DNA of 64,000 nt, taken from Stomoxys calcitrans (taxonomy: Eukaryota > Arthropoda > Insecta > Diptera > Muscidae). This document shows, in pieces, positions 45,908-57,200 of the stretch (position 1 is its first letter; each line of letters begins with the position of its first letter). The notes under the pieces are model-generated. The model was not told the origin of the DNA. It searched no databases and was given only the letters and a program-made list of their open reading frames with translations. The stretch is from assembly GCF_963082655.1 (NCBI RefSeq), contig NC_081554.1, positions 40,694,354-40,758,353 of the forward strand, read 5' to 3'. A program made the position numbers and the translations under genes.

Positions 45908-47222
45908 AAAAACAAGTAAGAGCGTGCTAAGTTTGGCAGGCCGAATCTTATATACCCTCCACCATGGATCGCATTTGTCGAGTTCTTTGCGCGGTATCTC
46001 TTTTAAGGCAAACAAAGAATAATGAATAAGAACTGTTATATTAGTGGAGCTATATCAAGTTATAGTCTGAATCGGACCATAAATGAATTGAATGTCGAAC
46101 ATTGCAGAAGTCATTGTATAATATTTCAGTCCATTCGGATAAGAATTGCGCCATGTAGGGGCTCAAGAAGCAAAATCGGGAGATCGGTTTATATGGGAGC
46201 TGTATCAAGCTATGGATCGATTCAGATCATATAAAACACGTATGTTAAAAGTCACGAGAGAATCCGTGTTACAAAATTTTTTCAAATCGGAAGAGAATTG
46301 CGCCCTCTAGAGGCTCAAGAAATCAATATCCCAGATCGGTTTATATGGCAGCTATACCAGGTTTTTTACCGATTTGCGCCATACTAAGCGCAGTTGCTGG
46401 GAATCATAACAAAACACCTCATGTAAAATTTCAGCCAAATCGGATGAGAATTGCGCCATCCAGCGGCTTAAGAAGTTATGGCCCAAGATCGGTTTATATG
46501 ACAGCTATATCAGGTTATGGACCAATTTAGACCATGCTTAGCACAGTTGTTGGAAGTAATACCAGAACACCGCGTGCAAAATTTCAGTCAAATCGGGCGA
46601 GAATTGCGCCCTCTAGAGGCTCAAGAAGTCAGGACCCAAGATCGGTTTATATAGCAGCTATAATAGGTTATGTACCGATTTGCGCCATACTAAGAGCAGT
46701 TGTTGGGAATCCTAACAAAACACCTAATGCAAAATTTCAGCGAAATCGGATGAGAATTGCGCCCTCTAGAGGCTCAAGAAGTCAAGACCCCACATCGGCT
46801 TATATGGCAGCTATATCAGGTTATGAACCGATTTAAACCATATTTGATACAGATTTTAGAAGTGTTACCAAAACACCGCGCGCAAAATTTCAAATGTCAA
46901 ATCGGACGAGAATTGCGCCCTCTAGAGGCTCAAGAAGTCAAGACCCAAGATCGGTTTATATGGCAGCTATATCAAAACGTGGACCGATTTGGCCCATTTA
47001 CAATCCCAACCGACCTACACTAATAGAAAGTATTTGTGCAAAATTTTAAACTTCTAGCTTTACTGCTTCGATAGTTAGCGTGCTTTCGACAGACAGACGG
47101 ACGGACGGACTGACGGACGATCAAGAATATATATGTTTAATGGGGCCTTAGATGCATATTTCCAGGGGTTACAAACAGAACGACGAAATTGATATTCCCC
47201 CGTTCTATTGTGGAGGGTATAG
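45908..47222 (+). mobile_element. Family A tandem-repeat element, most complete copy
   Basis: AACAAGTAAGAGCGTGCTAAG, decayed hairpin, TATACCCTCCACCATGG; then about six units of 153-156 bp (AGATCGG at 46333, 46486, 46639, ~46792, 46948). Next come the ACAGACGGACGGACGGACTG block, TCAAGAATATATATG and GTGGAGGGTATAGAA. TATACCC-CCACCAT near one end is inverted near the other. No coding capacity. Features fit a non-autonomous Helentron (DINE-like), which is inference. Confidence 0.82.
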
Positions 47223-47224
47223 AA

Positions 47225-47535
47225 ATCGAACTCTGTTTACATGAGTTGAACTGCCAGATTTATCACAAATTGTGTGCTTTTGGATTACAACAGAGCACAA
47301 TGAGAGACCCAAGTTACTATGGAAGTAGACTTTTGTAACTTGATTGTTGAAAATGTTGATGTAACTTTACGTTGTAAGATTTCATATCTATTTGAAATGT
47401 ACGATTCCTGACTGAGCAATCCTCAATACTGACAATCCAATCCAATGACTTTCTTCAAAATCAATGTAGCAATATAGGTTTATCTACAAATAATTTTGCG
47501 ATAAAACATAAAAGTTATACTTTCGTATAACATTG
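47225..47535. other. No gene recognised
   Basis: Short unique stretch between family A and the RTE tail. Confidence 0.4.
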
Positions 47536-47539
47536 CGAA

Positions 47540-49250
47540 CCCTACTTTACTTTACTTTAGTTGGCTATGACAGAATATTTGTTCCACTATCCGAACGTAG
47601 AATAGCGTTCCAAGCGCCTCGATCTTCTGCGCTCATTCTAAAATCTCTGACACCAAGTTTCGAGGTGTCTCAACTTTTGATCTTCCCGGTTTGCGTGTAC
47701 CACTGTGTTTGCCTTCAAAAGACTTCTTTGCTGGAGCTCCTTCATCCATTCCGACAACATGACCTAGCCAACGCAGCCGTTGTATTTTGATGCGTGCAAC
47801 TATGCTATCGTCGTCATACAGCTCATACAGCTCGTGGTTCATACGTCGCCTATACGTCGTTAACGCAAACTGGTCCATATATTTACGAAGAATCTTTCTC
47901 TCAAATACTCCAAGTACTGCCTCATCTTCTTTCACAAGTACCCATGCTTCAGAACCATATAACAGCACGTGTAGTATCAATGTCTTCGTCAGTCGAGAGG
48001 TGGCCTTGTTTCTATGCTGCTTACTTAGTCCAAAGTAGCATCTGTTTACCAGTATTATTCTTCGCTTAATCTCAAAACTGGTGTCATTCGTTTCGGTTAC
48101 GGCGGTGCCGAGGTAGATAAAGTTACTTGAGACAGTTCTCAATGTTGTGGTTCCCAACATTCTCAATTTTCTTTAACTGCTCGGTTGTGCAAGGCTTTTT
48201 GGGAGGTGAAACCATCCATTTCGTCTTATCTCCATTTACTGTCAGACCCATTTTCAATGACTCTCTTTCGATTTTTTCAGCAGTTACTACTTCCGGTGAC
48301 CGATATATGATATCGATGTCGTCGGCATAGGCGAGTAGCATGTGTTCCCTTGTGATTAATGTGCCATTTATATTCGCATCTGCATCTCGTATAATCTTCT
48401 CCAGCAGGATATTAAAGAGATCACACGATAGGCTGTCTCCTTGTCTGAAACCTCGTTTGGTATTAAATGGTTCGGAGAGATTCTTTCCTATTCTTACTGA
48501 GGAACGCGTATCAGCAAGTGTCATCCTGCAGAGTCTTATTATTTTGTAGGGATGCCAAACTCAGACATGGCTTGAGCAAGGAGTATCGAAAGCGGCATTG
48601 TAGTCAATAAAGAGATGGTAGGTGTTGATTTGTCCTTCTCGGCTCTTTTCCAGGATTTGGCGCAGTGTGAATATCTGGTCTAGGGTGGATTAACCAGGTC
48701 TAAAGCCGCATTGATAGGGCCCAATTATCTCATCGATTTTAGGTTTTAATCTTTCACACAGTACGCTCGAGAGTCTCTTCTATGCGTTGGGGAGGAGACT
48801 TATTCCTCTGTAGTTGGCACATTCCGTCTTGTCTCCTTTCTTTTGTACGGGACATAGTATGCTGAGGTTCCAATCATCGGGTATGCGTTCTTCTAGCCAG
48901 ATTGCGCAGATAAGCTGATGCATATGCCTTATCAGCGTATCACCTCCCGTCTTATATAGTTCAGCGGGTAACCCGTCGGCTCCTGCTGCCTTGTTGCCCT
49001 TTAGTCGGGTCACTGCTACTTGGACCTCATTCTGACTAGTAGATAAACATTGTATACCATCATCAGGGATTGATTCTGCGGTATCCTCTTCGCCGCCAAC
49101 GTCGGACACTAGCAATTGGGCAAAATGTTCTTTCCATATCCTCAGCATGCTATCTGTGTCACTTACCAGATTTCCTTCTTTGTCTCTGCAGGAGGACGTG
49201 ACTGCACCGTAGCGAACCATCTTCACAAATTTGTTGTCTAAGCCGCTTCT
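47540..49250 (-). pseudogene. RTE-type LINE reverse transcriptase
   Basis: Minus frames in order: GNKAAGADGLPAELYK (48960-49010), NLSILCPVQKKGDKTECANYRG (48800-48870), FNTKRGFRQGDSLSCDLFN (48410-48465), LLAYADDIDII (48300-48345, catalytic YADD), FIYLGTAVTE (48090-48120), LLYGSEAW, IQRLRWLGHVVGMDE (47740-47785). Two long frames (47633-48166, 48123-48524) are joined by a shift. Further stops lie near 48550-48780, and it is 5'-truncated at 49250. The 3' tail is repeats of AGTAA. Confidence 0.85.
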
Positions 49251-49254
49251 AAAA

Positions 49255-50065
49255 TGCTTAGACCGGTTAAGGCAAACCTTTATTTTTATTTCAAGAGCCT
49301 ATACAGCTTTTTTTGACAATATCCCTGAATGACCTCATACGCCAAACATTTTTGAACTTTGAAACTGCGATTCGTGATATTCGTTTTGTTGCAAAGCCCT
49401 TTTTTCAGTTTTCTTTCTGTTTTTGCTCACTTATCGTTTTTTTTTCCTGTTTATTTATTGCTTATGCGATAATTAAATATTAGTAATTAGCAAATGCAAG
49501 GGAATTAATCACAGCGCGTGATATCGATCGGTGACATTTGAACATATATTTACACTTGTCTCTCTTTGCGTGTAATTTATTGATTTGGGAATTAACGTGT
49601 TATTTGTTGACAAAATCAAAAAATTTTACTGACATAAACCTGATATGAATTTCAAAACATTAAAATGAGTCTCATATTGACATATATTGGACGATATATA
49701 TATGTATATACGATATGTATATACGCCAGCAACAACCGTTAAGGGGATGGGAGATTTAAAGTCTTTAAGGGTGTTAACCGAAGATGATTTTCTATAAAAA
49801 ATGTGAAACAGTTTCAGAGTCATGGTGTGGAGATTGAGAAATTCCATATTAGGATGATGGGAGTACTCACTTGGTAGTACACAACAAATCTGGCATCAAA
49901 AGTTGGGTAAAGTTAAGACAGGAAGGATCTGTGTTGTATACGATATGGTACCTTTATGACACGATTTTGAAAGTAGATAGAAAATAGTAGCCTAATGTTA
50001 TTTGAGAAGGACCTAGAACCAATTCCAATTCCAAATGTTCAAATCGGACGGACTTAATATGTTTT
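49255..50065. other. No gene recognised
   Basis: AT-rich; TATATATATGTATATACG runs at 49694-49725. Confidence 0.45.
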
Positions 50066-50067
50066 TA

Positions 50068-51905
50068 TACGAACCGCCGTAGGATGTGAGTGTACTAATT
50101 CCATTTATATCACCTCGATATATTGATCTACGACCCCATTCGAATGATATATGCTTGATCGTGACATACAAGTCGATATAGCCATGTCCACCCGTCTGTC
50201 GAAATCGCGAATCGGTCTACAACATGATATAGCTCCCATATGAACCGATCTTCGATTTGACTTCTTGAGCCACTAGAAGCAGGGAATTATTGTCCGATTG
50301 TGCTGATACTTTATACGTTTGTTTCTGTTCCGACTTCCAATGTAGCCTCCATATAAACCGGTTTTTTACTTCTTGAGCTCCTAGAGGTCTCAATGTGTAT
50401 CCGATTTGGCTGAAATAAGATACATAGACTTCTGATTTGACTTTCAACATCCTCGCTATGTATGATTCGAATCGTCTATGAACTGATATGTAGTTCCCAT
50501 ATAATACTATCCCCAGATTTAACTTGAAGAGCCCCTAAAACCCTTATTTTAAGTTAGATTTTCCTGAAATGCTGTGCGCAAAGTAAGTTTATACCCAAAA
50601 CCCTTCAACACCCACACCAGTCCGCGTCCAGATAGGTCCCTAAATGGATATACTTAACACTACTACTAAGTTTCCCATGAACATTCTATTAAGGAACAGG
50701 GGATGTAGCCCCATAGAAACCGATACCCTAATTTTACTTCTTGAGCCACCAAAAGCCTCAACTATTGACCGATTTGGTTGAAATTTTGCACGTGGTGTTC
50801 AATTGCGATTTCGAACAAGGTACGATCCAAATAGGTGTATAACCTGATATAGCTTCCATATTAACCAATCTTTTTAAAATTTTACAGGTGGAGTTCTGCC
50901 ACGTCTTCTGACCACCCTGCCGAGTACAATTCAAATCGGTCCATAACCTTATATAGGTCCCATATAAATCTTTCTACCAATTTGAGACCTTGGACCCTTG
51001 GTAGCCTCAATTGTTGTCTGATTTGGAGCGCAGTGTTCTGTAGTACCCACAATATACGTTGTATTAAGTATTGTCCAAATCAGTGTTTAACATGATATAG
51101 CTTCCGTACAAACCGATCACCCGATTAGTCTTCTACAGCCTCTAGAAACTTCAAATTGTGGCTGATTTGGCAGATATTTGGTACATTAACTATACATATG
51201 TCCTTTACCTAAATTAATTTGTGTTAATTTTTAGCGGAATCCATGCTGTTGAGTTCCTAAGATCCAGCACGGCCATAACTTCTCTAAATATTCGTCTAAG
51301 ACTCGATAAAGTAAATTTATTCTCAATCCTCATGCCCTTTTAAGTCGATCTAGCCATGTCCGTCTGTCCGACCGCCCATCCCAGTGTCCGTCCGTCTGGC
51401 TGTCGAAAGCACGCTAACTTTCGAAGGAGTAAAGCTAGCAGCTTGAAATTTTGCACAAATACTTAGGTGAATTTTGTGTGAGTAACATTGCAATAGGAAA
51501 GCCCAGTTAGACGAGTTGTTAGGTGACCAGTGAGTTGCGTTAGGCCCATAAATAGCCGCACCGAGTATGGTCTAGATTGGTCTATATTTAGATATAGCTG
51601 CCCTATATACCATTCTGCCGATTAAAGTTCTTGGGCCCATAAAAGCGCACTTAAATTCACATTCTTCCCGATCATGGTGTAGATCGTAGATCGTGTAGAT
51701 TGTTGGCATTTTTAAAGATCTCCCGAATTTTGGTCTTAAGCTCATATAAGACCAACTTACAGTCCAATTTTGCTTAAATTTGAAACAGTGGGTTATTATA
51801 GGACTTTCGACATCCGACCCAATTATAGTTCAGATTGGACTATTTTTTGATAAAGCTGACATATAGACCAAGTTGCCGGTTATGGGTCTGAAGATCATAA
51901 AAGCT
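50068..51905 (-). repeat. Old family A/C tandem-repeat elements
   Basis: Starts ATACGAACCGCCGTAGGATG. Weak units (CCATATGAACCGATCTTCGA, CATATAAATCTTTCTACC) run to a decayed hairpin near 51270. From 51300 a second block carries GCCATGTCCGTCTGTCCGAC. More diverged than other copies. Confidence 0.65.
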
Positions 51906-51909
51906 GCCT

Positions 51910-52795
51910 TTTGATACCCTACACCACATTGGGTGTGCAGTCTAAGTCGTCGAAATTAAAATTTGTTTAAATTTGAAATGTAGAATTTTGACCAAAATCC
52001 GTACGTATTCCAAGAGTCACAGGGAAAATAATTGTGCGAAATTTTGGCACGATTGGATGGCAAATGATTTTGCAAAGTGATAATCGAGAGAGCTGTATCT
52101 AAATAAAGGGTGATTTTTTTGAGGTTAGGATTTTCATGCATTAGTATTTGACAGATCACGTGGGATTTCAGACATGGTGTCAAAGAGAAAGATGCTCAGT
52201 ATGCTTTGACATTTCATCATGAATAGACTTACTAACGAGCAACGCTTGCAAATCATTGAATTTTATTACCAAAATCAGTGATCGGTTCGAAATGTGTTCA
52301 TTCACCGTAACGTTGCGTCCAACAGCATCTTTGAAAAAATACGGTCCAATGATTCCACCAGCGTACAAACCACACCAAACAGTGCATTTTTCGGGATGCA
52401 TGGGCAGTTCTTGAACGGCTTCTGGTTGCTCTTCACTCCAAATGCGGCAATTTTGCTTATTTACGTAGCCATTCAACCAGAAATGAGCCTCATCGCTGAA
52501 CAAAATTTGTCAAAATTTGAACACATTTCGAACCGAACACTGATTTTGGTAATAAAATTCAATGATTTGCAAGCGTTGCTTTCGTGTAAATTGGTTAACA
52601 AATGACGATGTTATTGTAATATTGTACAAAACCAGACGAACATATATATGGGAGCCATGTCGAAATCTGAACCGATTTTTTCCAATTTCAATAGGCTTCG
52701 TCTCTAGGCCAAAAAAGATGCCCGTACTAAATTTTAGGACGATCGGATAAAATTTGCGACCTGTTCTTTGTGCACAATTTAATATGGGCAGACAG
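51910..52795 (+). repeat. Family C element interrupted by a fold-back Tc1-like insert
   Basis: GATACCCTACACCACATTGG at 51914 begins the copy. After the insert at 52106-52605, GAACATATATATGGGAGCCA and GGCAGACAGACAG continue it to 52795. Confidence 0.6.
52106..52605. mobile_element. Fold-back Tc1-like element
   Basis: Opens AAGGGTGATTTTTTTGAGG. The plus strand starts a transposase (NRLTNEQRLQIIEFYYQN, 52216-52278), then turns over: minus-strand coding (DEAHFWLNGYVNKQNCRIW, WCGLYAGGIIGPYFFKDAVG) occupies about 52300-52503. Arms 52238-52300 and 52518-52580 are inverted copies of about 62 bp with few mismatches, separated by 217 bp. Confidence 0.8.
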
Positions 52796-52796
52796 A

Positions 52797-53447
52797 CAGT
52801 CCTGATGGACGAACGCACGAAATTCAATCAGCATGTGGAATACGTTGTTAAAAAGGCATTGAATGTGCACAGCGCACTTTTCAAAATGATGCCAAACATA
52901 GATCGCAAATTTTTGTCTACTGTATAGAGTCCCTTTTTGGGAACCGAAGCTAAAGACATCTTCAAGATCCTACATGACATTACATAGCTCGACGAAACTG
53001 CATACGTGTGTGCAGTGGCTACAGAACCATCTCAAGCGATGCAGCACACTTTGTTGCAGGGATGGTCCCATTTGATATGCTTGCTAAAGAACATTTCAAT
53101 ATATATATAGAAGTGTACTGGAAGATGGAAGCACTCCAAGAAAAGCCATTCGTAGGTCTGAAAGAGAAACACAAATGGAAAATTGGTAGAGGCGATGGGA
53201 TAATTCCCCAAATGGCCGTAGGTCTTATAAATTATTACCAAACATAAATAAAGCATGGGGAGCTAAACATCAAACAAACCCAAGTTTTGACAGGTTGCTG
53301 CAGAAGATACCTGTACGAGTATCACTTAGGACACCATATTTCTTCACGGTGCCCAAATTATCCTACAATGGAGGTGGACGTTGAACATGTGTTATATGCA
53401 TGTCCAACATTCGCCATAGGTCGCAACATGTTGGAGTCTTTCATATA
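52797..53447 (+). pseudogene. R1-clade LINE C-terminal remnant
   Basis: Shifted frames read FNQHVEYVVKKALNVHSALF, then SGYRTISSDAAHFVAGMVPF (53010-53070), then TGCCRRYLYEYHLGHH-like and VDVEHVLYACPTFAIGRNML (53370-53430), the C-terminal hallmark of R1-type LINEs. Cut by the Tc1-like element at 53448. Confidence 0.75.
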
Positions 53448-54515
53448 AAGGGTGATTTCTTAGCTATTATATTTTTGGCAACACTGGTTGAAACAGCCCG
53501 TTGCACGTTGCGTGGTTTTCTTCACTATCAAACATCTTTAGTTTGGTCTATAATTTAACCATGAATCGTCTTAGAAACGAACAACTCTGCATGAGTTGTT
53601 CGTTTCTATTATTATTGAATTTTATTATCAGAATGCATGCTCTGTTATAAAAGTTCATCGCACGCTTCTTCCATTTTAGACCAAGCTCATTTTTGGCTCA
53701 ATGGCTACATAAATAATCAGAATTTTCGATTTTGGAGTGAAGATCAGCCAACCAATCATTGCAGGAGCTACCAATGCATCTAAAAAAGTCACAGTTTGGT
53801 GCGGTTTATGGTCAGGTGGCATCATTGGAACATACTTCTTCAAAGATGATGCGAATCGTAACGTAATAGTGAATGATGCAAATGCAAATTTTGCCCATGA
53901 ATATTCCACTAAGGAACAGGGGCAAACTTCTCACATATCAATGAGTGCAGTCCGATTCAAGTTTAAGCTCAATGATAAGGGACCTCCTTTTTATAGCCGA
54001 GTCCGAACGGCGTGCTGCAGTGCGACACATTTTTAGAGAGAAGTTTTACATGGCATAGTACCTCACAAATGTTGCCAGCATTAGGAGGGGAAAACCAGCG
54101 CTGAACATTTTTTTCAATGGTATCGCCAGGATTCGAACCCAGACGTTCAGCGTCATAGGCGGACATGCTAATCTCTGCGCTATCATTGGTGAATGATATC
54201 TATCTTTTTTTTTGTCCAGAATGCAAGAGCTTGACTTGCATGATATGTGGTTTCAACAAGACGATGCCACATGCCACAAAGCACGCGTAATAATTGACTT
54301 ATTGAGAAGCGAGTCCGGTAAACATTGTATTTGACGTTCGGGACAGGTCAATTGGACGCCTAGATCCTGCGAATTAACGCCTTTAGACTACTTTTTGTGG
54401 GGCTATGCTAAAGCTCGTGTCTATACAGACAATCCCACTTCAATTGACGCATTCGAAGACAACATTGAAGCGTTTATTCGTGAGATACCGGCCGAAATGT
54501 TGAAAAGAGTAGAAG
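53448..54515 (+). pseudogene. Tc1-like transposon remnant, copy C, with nested SINE
   Basis: Starts AAGGGTGATTTCTTAGCTAT and GGCAACACTGG. NRLRNEQL near 53560, WCGLWSGGIIGTYFFKDDANRN (53790-53865), then after the SINE LDYFLWGYAKARVY (54385-54425) and EAFIREIPAEMLKRV. Truncated at 54515, where a family A end follows. Confidence 0.8.
53878..54188 (-). mobile_element. SINE family 1 copy with 9-bp target duplication
   Basis: Full reverse-orientation copy: tail ATGCAAATGCAAATTTTGCC-like at the left, tRNA-like head (GGATTCGAACCCAGACG ... CTCTGCGCTA) at the right. GTGAATGAT flanks it at 53869-53877 and 54189-54197, within transposase copy C. Confidence 0.9.
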
Positions 54516-54612
54516 TCTAATCGATCGATCGATTTATATGGGAGCCATATCAGGTGGTGGGATGGGATCCCAGAATTGAGCCCGGACGAACTTGGCACGT
54601 TTTTATTTGTTG
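54516..54612 (-). repeat. Family A fragment, hairpin end
   Basis: GATTTATATGGGAGCCATAT, GGTGGTGGGATGGGATCC and the decayed hairpin GAGCCCGGACGAACTTGGCA. Confidence 0.65.
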
Positions 54613-54711
54613 TGTCTTATAGCTGAAACTAAAGCATTTATTTTTGGTTCCAGAGCAATTTTATAGGTTTACTGTCAGACATAAGCCCAGACATAAAGAA
54701 TGCTAAATATA

Positions 54712-54944
54712 TTGGGTTGCCCAAAAAGTAATTGCGGATTTTTTAAAAGAAAGTAAATGCATTTTTAATAAAACTTAGAATGAACTTTAATCAAATATAC
54801 TTTTTTACACTTTTTTTCTAAAGCAAGCTAAAAGTAACAGCTGATAACTGACAGAAGAAAGAATGCAATTACCGAGTCACAAGCTGTAAAAAAATTTGTC
54901 AACGCCGACTATATGAAAAATCCGCAATTACTTTTTGGGCAACG
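54712..54944. mobile_element. Mariner-derived MITE, second copy
   Basis: Left end TTGGGTTGCCCAAAAAGT after TA (54710-54711). The internal junction (CAAATATACTTTTTTACAC) is the same as in the 5930 copy apart from one T. The right end stops at GGGCAAC, lacking the last CCAA. Confidence 0.88.
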
Positions 54945-54949
54945 ATAAG

Positions 54950-55742
54950 AGATAGATAGTAACGATAAGACTATTATTATAGTTGTATGCCTACAAGTAG
55001 TTGGTAAGATTTAGTAAATATTGCAAGAAATCAAAATAGCGATACTTAAATTGATTTTATCATTAATTGATATGCCATCGACAACAATTGTGGTTCTTAT
55101 CCAAAATTTAGTTTTTATTATTCACTGTTGTTCTTGGAGAAGAGACATGTACGTGATCACCATCATATCGATATAACTATGGATAAAATATAACAACTCT
55201 CTCTAGCTCTCATTCTCAATCTCTCTCTCTCTCTCTCTTTGCCTTCAAAAAAAAAACAATGTTTTATTAACTAGTTGTTAAATACCTTATTAACAATGCT
55301 TAAGATTAATTCCAGTTAATAGCAGCTAATAGCAGCTAACATACGTCAACATTCTCGTGCCGATCATACAACCCCCAGCATATCGTACAACAAACGCCAT
55401 CCATCCAGCCAGCCAGCCAGTCAAGCGCTAACGAACGTCAAAATAGCCCGCCAGTTACCATAAAACGATCGAAAGCACAAAATTGAGAGTTCATCGGCAG
55501 TCAATTTGAAATAAAAAAAGAAAAACATATTCTCATAAAACCGATGACGGCGTCGTGTTGAGAGTTGGGGCCAGCTTTGTTGTTGCCCGCTTCGCAATTG
55601 TTATTTGGCAAAAACAAAAACAAAAAACTCTGTTCTGGTAACAGAACATTTTATTTGCTTATTCAGCGCTTAGAGAGAATCCAGCACTGGCCCTCTTGCT
55701 GTCCGCCGCACATTAGCGCAATTCAGCGATCACTTGACGGCG
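54950..55742. promoter_or_regulatory. Upstream region of gene 2 with a CT tract
   Basis: A CT-rich tract at about 55199-55240, including (CT)n runs of 18 bp or more, lies some 540 bp before the predicted start. GAGA-factor sites have this sequence in flies; binding here is inference. CCATCCATCCAGCCAGCCAG repeats lie near 55400. No transposon was recognised in 55000-55742, in contrast to the flanks. Confidence 0.45.
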
Positions 55743-55807
55743 TATAAAACGTTTGAGCGAATTTAAAAGAATTTCAGTCGATTTTGAAAAATTAAAAGCG
55801 ACAGTCC
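55743..55807 (+). promoter_or_regulatory. Core promoter of gene 2: TATA box, initiator and DPE-like element
   Basis: TATAAAA occupies 55743-55749, a perfect initiator TCAGTC 55774-55779 (A+1 at 55776), and AGTCC 55803-55807 fits the DPE consensus RGWYV at +28 to +32. The TATA start is at -33. All three spacings match those known for Drosophila core promoters, and a leader plus signal-peptide ATG follows. Confidence 0.75.
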
Positions 55808-56032
55808 ATCTCTCTCACCAGCAACGGGAAACTGAGCAAGGCCAAAGGAAAATTTAAATTCAAATTGAAAGTGAAACGGTTTTCTAACGGTTAAAGGCCT
55901 ATCAGTAACGGAGTTGATCAAGAGACCTACATTTTAGCGAAAAGAAAAAAAACTGGTGGAAATTAAAGAAAATTGCATTGAAAAAGAATTTTTTTAAAAA
56001 CAACACAGAAAAAAAAGAAAATTTTTAGCAAA
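55776..56032 (+). other. Predicted 5' untranslated leader of gene 2
   Basis: About 257 nt of A-rich sequence run from the predicted initiator to the ATG without an obvious splice acceptor. The last bases before the ATG, AGCAAA, match the Drosophila start-codon preference for CAAA. Confidence 0.6.
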
Positions 56033-56087
56033 ATGGAGTTAAAATTTCAATTATGCAGCCTGTTTGTGATTTTAAGCGTAATTCAAG
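56033..56087 (+). CDS. Gene 2 coding exon 1: signal peptide of a probable second Ly6-like protein (partial)
   Basis: ATGGAG opens 18 codons plus one base: a short polar N-terminus, a hydrophobic core (LCSLFVILSVI) and a Gln-Gly-type end, a plausible secretory signal peptide. The donor CAAG|GTGATT leaves phase 1, exactly as in exon 1 of gene 1, whose Gly precedes the first Ly6 cysteines. The strong promoter and start context support a real gene. The Ly6 identity is inferred from phase, position and same-strand neighbour; no cysteine-bearing exon was found to 64000. Everything downstream in the window would then be intron 1. Confidence 0.6.
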
Positions 56088-56089
56088 GT

Positions 56090-56860
56090 GATTATAAAAA
56101 ATAACGAAAAAAAACTTAAAGTGCCATTAAAATTATAAACAAAAAAGCAAATGCTTTTATAAAAATTTATTAACCAAAAAGAAAATTTTTTCTTAAACTA
56201 AACATTTTTATCCTCCAAGGAAATCTACATATGTTAGAAAATTTTTTCGTAGAAACGAATTGTATAACAAAAATGTTTCCAATAAAAGTGCCCATAAACT
56301 TATAAACATAATTTTATATGATACCCTACACATAACAGTTGATGATGGTAAAATTATCGAAAAGAAAAAAAAATTCTGATAAAAATGAGCATGAAGAGCA
56401 TAAAGAACCCCCAGTTCTTGTTTTTTTTTTCAATTATAATAAAATGATGACAAAATTTATTTTAAGAGTCTTTTCACATTAAACAAGTGATCAATTACCC
56501 ACGAAAATGCCTTTTGACCGACATTTTTATCTAATAAACAAATATTGAAAATCTGTTTGCTTTGTAAAAAAGTCTTTCGAAATGATATGGTTCCAAGTCT
56601 AGAAAAGCTGGAGATTTGAAATTGTCATAAGCATGATTTGGCAAAAGTGAACATCAACATTTAAATCTTTTTAATATTGAAAATGTGCAAATAATCATCA
56701 CATCATGGAAAATTCAAAATTGTGTGAAAAGTTTTCGATTATAAATATTAGATTAGAAATATTAATTTAAAATTGGACAAAAAAAATTGCATCCATGCGG
56801 AGCATTAGATATTCACCACCATGGATTCATTTGTTATTCTATGTGAAGAGTGAAGAGAAC
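56090..56860 (+). other. Proximal intron 1 of gene 2
   Basis: AT-rich sequence directly after the GTGATT donor, without recognised exon or repeat. Confidence 0.45.
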
Positions 56861-56869
56861 GCCCCAAAC

Positions 56870-57200
56870 TTCAACCCAAATCAGGCAAAACTTAAGGCTT
56901 CTTGGGGCAGTATAAGACTTATCGAGACATAGGTTTATAAGAGAGCTATATCAGATTATAGACCGATTTTGGTAATACCTACCTTCGAGTTGGCAATCAG
57001 AATAAACAACAATGTGCAAAAATTTAGACAAATCTGATAAAAATTACGGCTTCTAAGGCTGCTCAAGATGTCAAATAAGGAGGTTGGTTTATATGAGGAC
57101 TATACCAGCGTGTAAGCCGATTTAGACTTTTCTTGGCATGACACTTGCAAGTTTTAACGTGCAAAATTTCACCAAAATTGGATTATTATTTCGGCTTCCA
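56870..57200 (+). repeat. Family A fragment
   Basis: GAGAGCTATATCAGATTATAG, AAATTTAGACAAATCTGATA and GAGGTTGGTTTATATGAGG-like units. Confidence 0.6.

Noticed and set aside
53008..53247. Candidate small host protein (79 codons)
   Set aside because: The sequence SGYRTISSDAAHFVAGMVPF is an R1-LINE C-terminal motif continuing into flanking frames.
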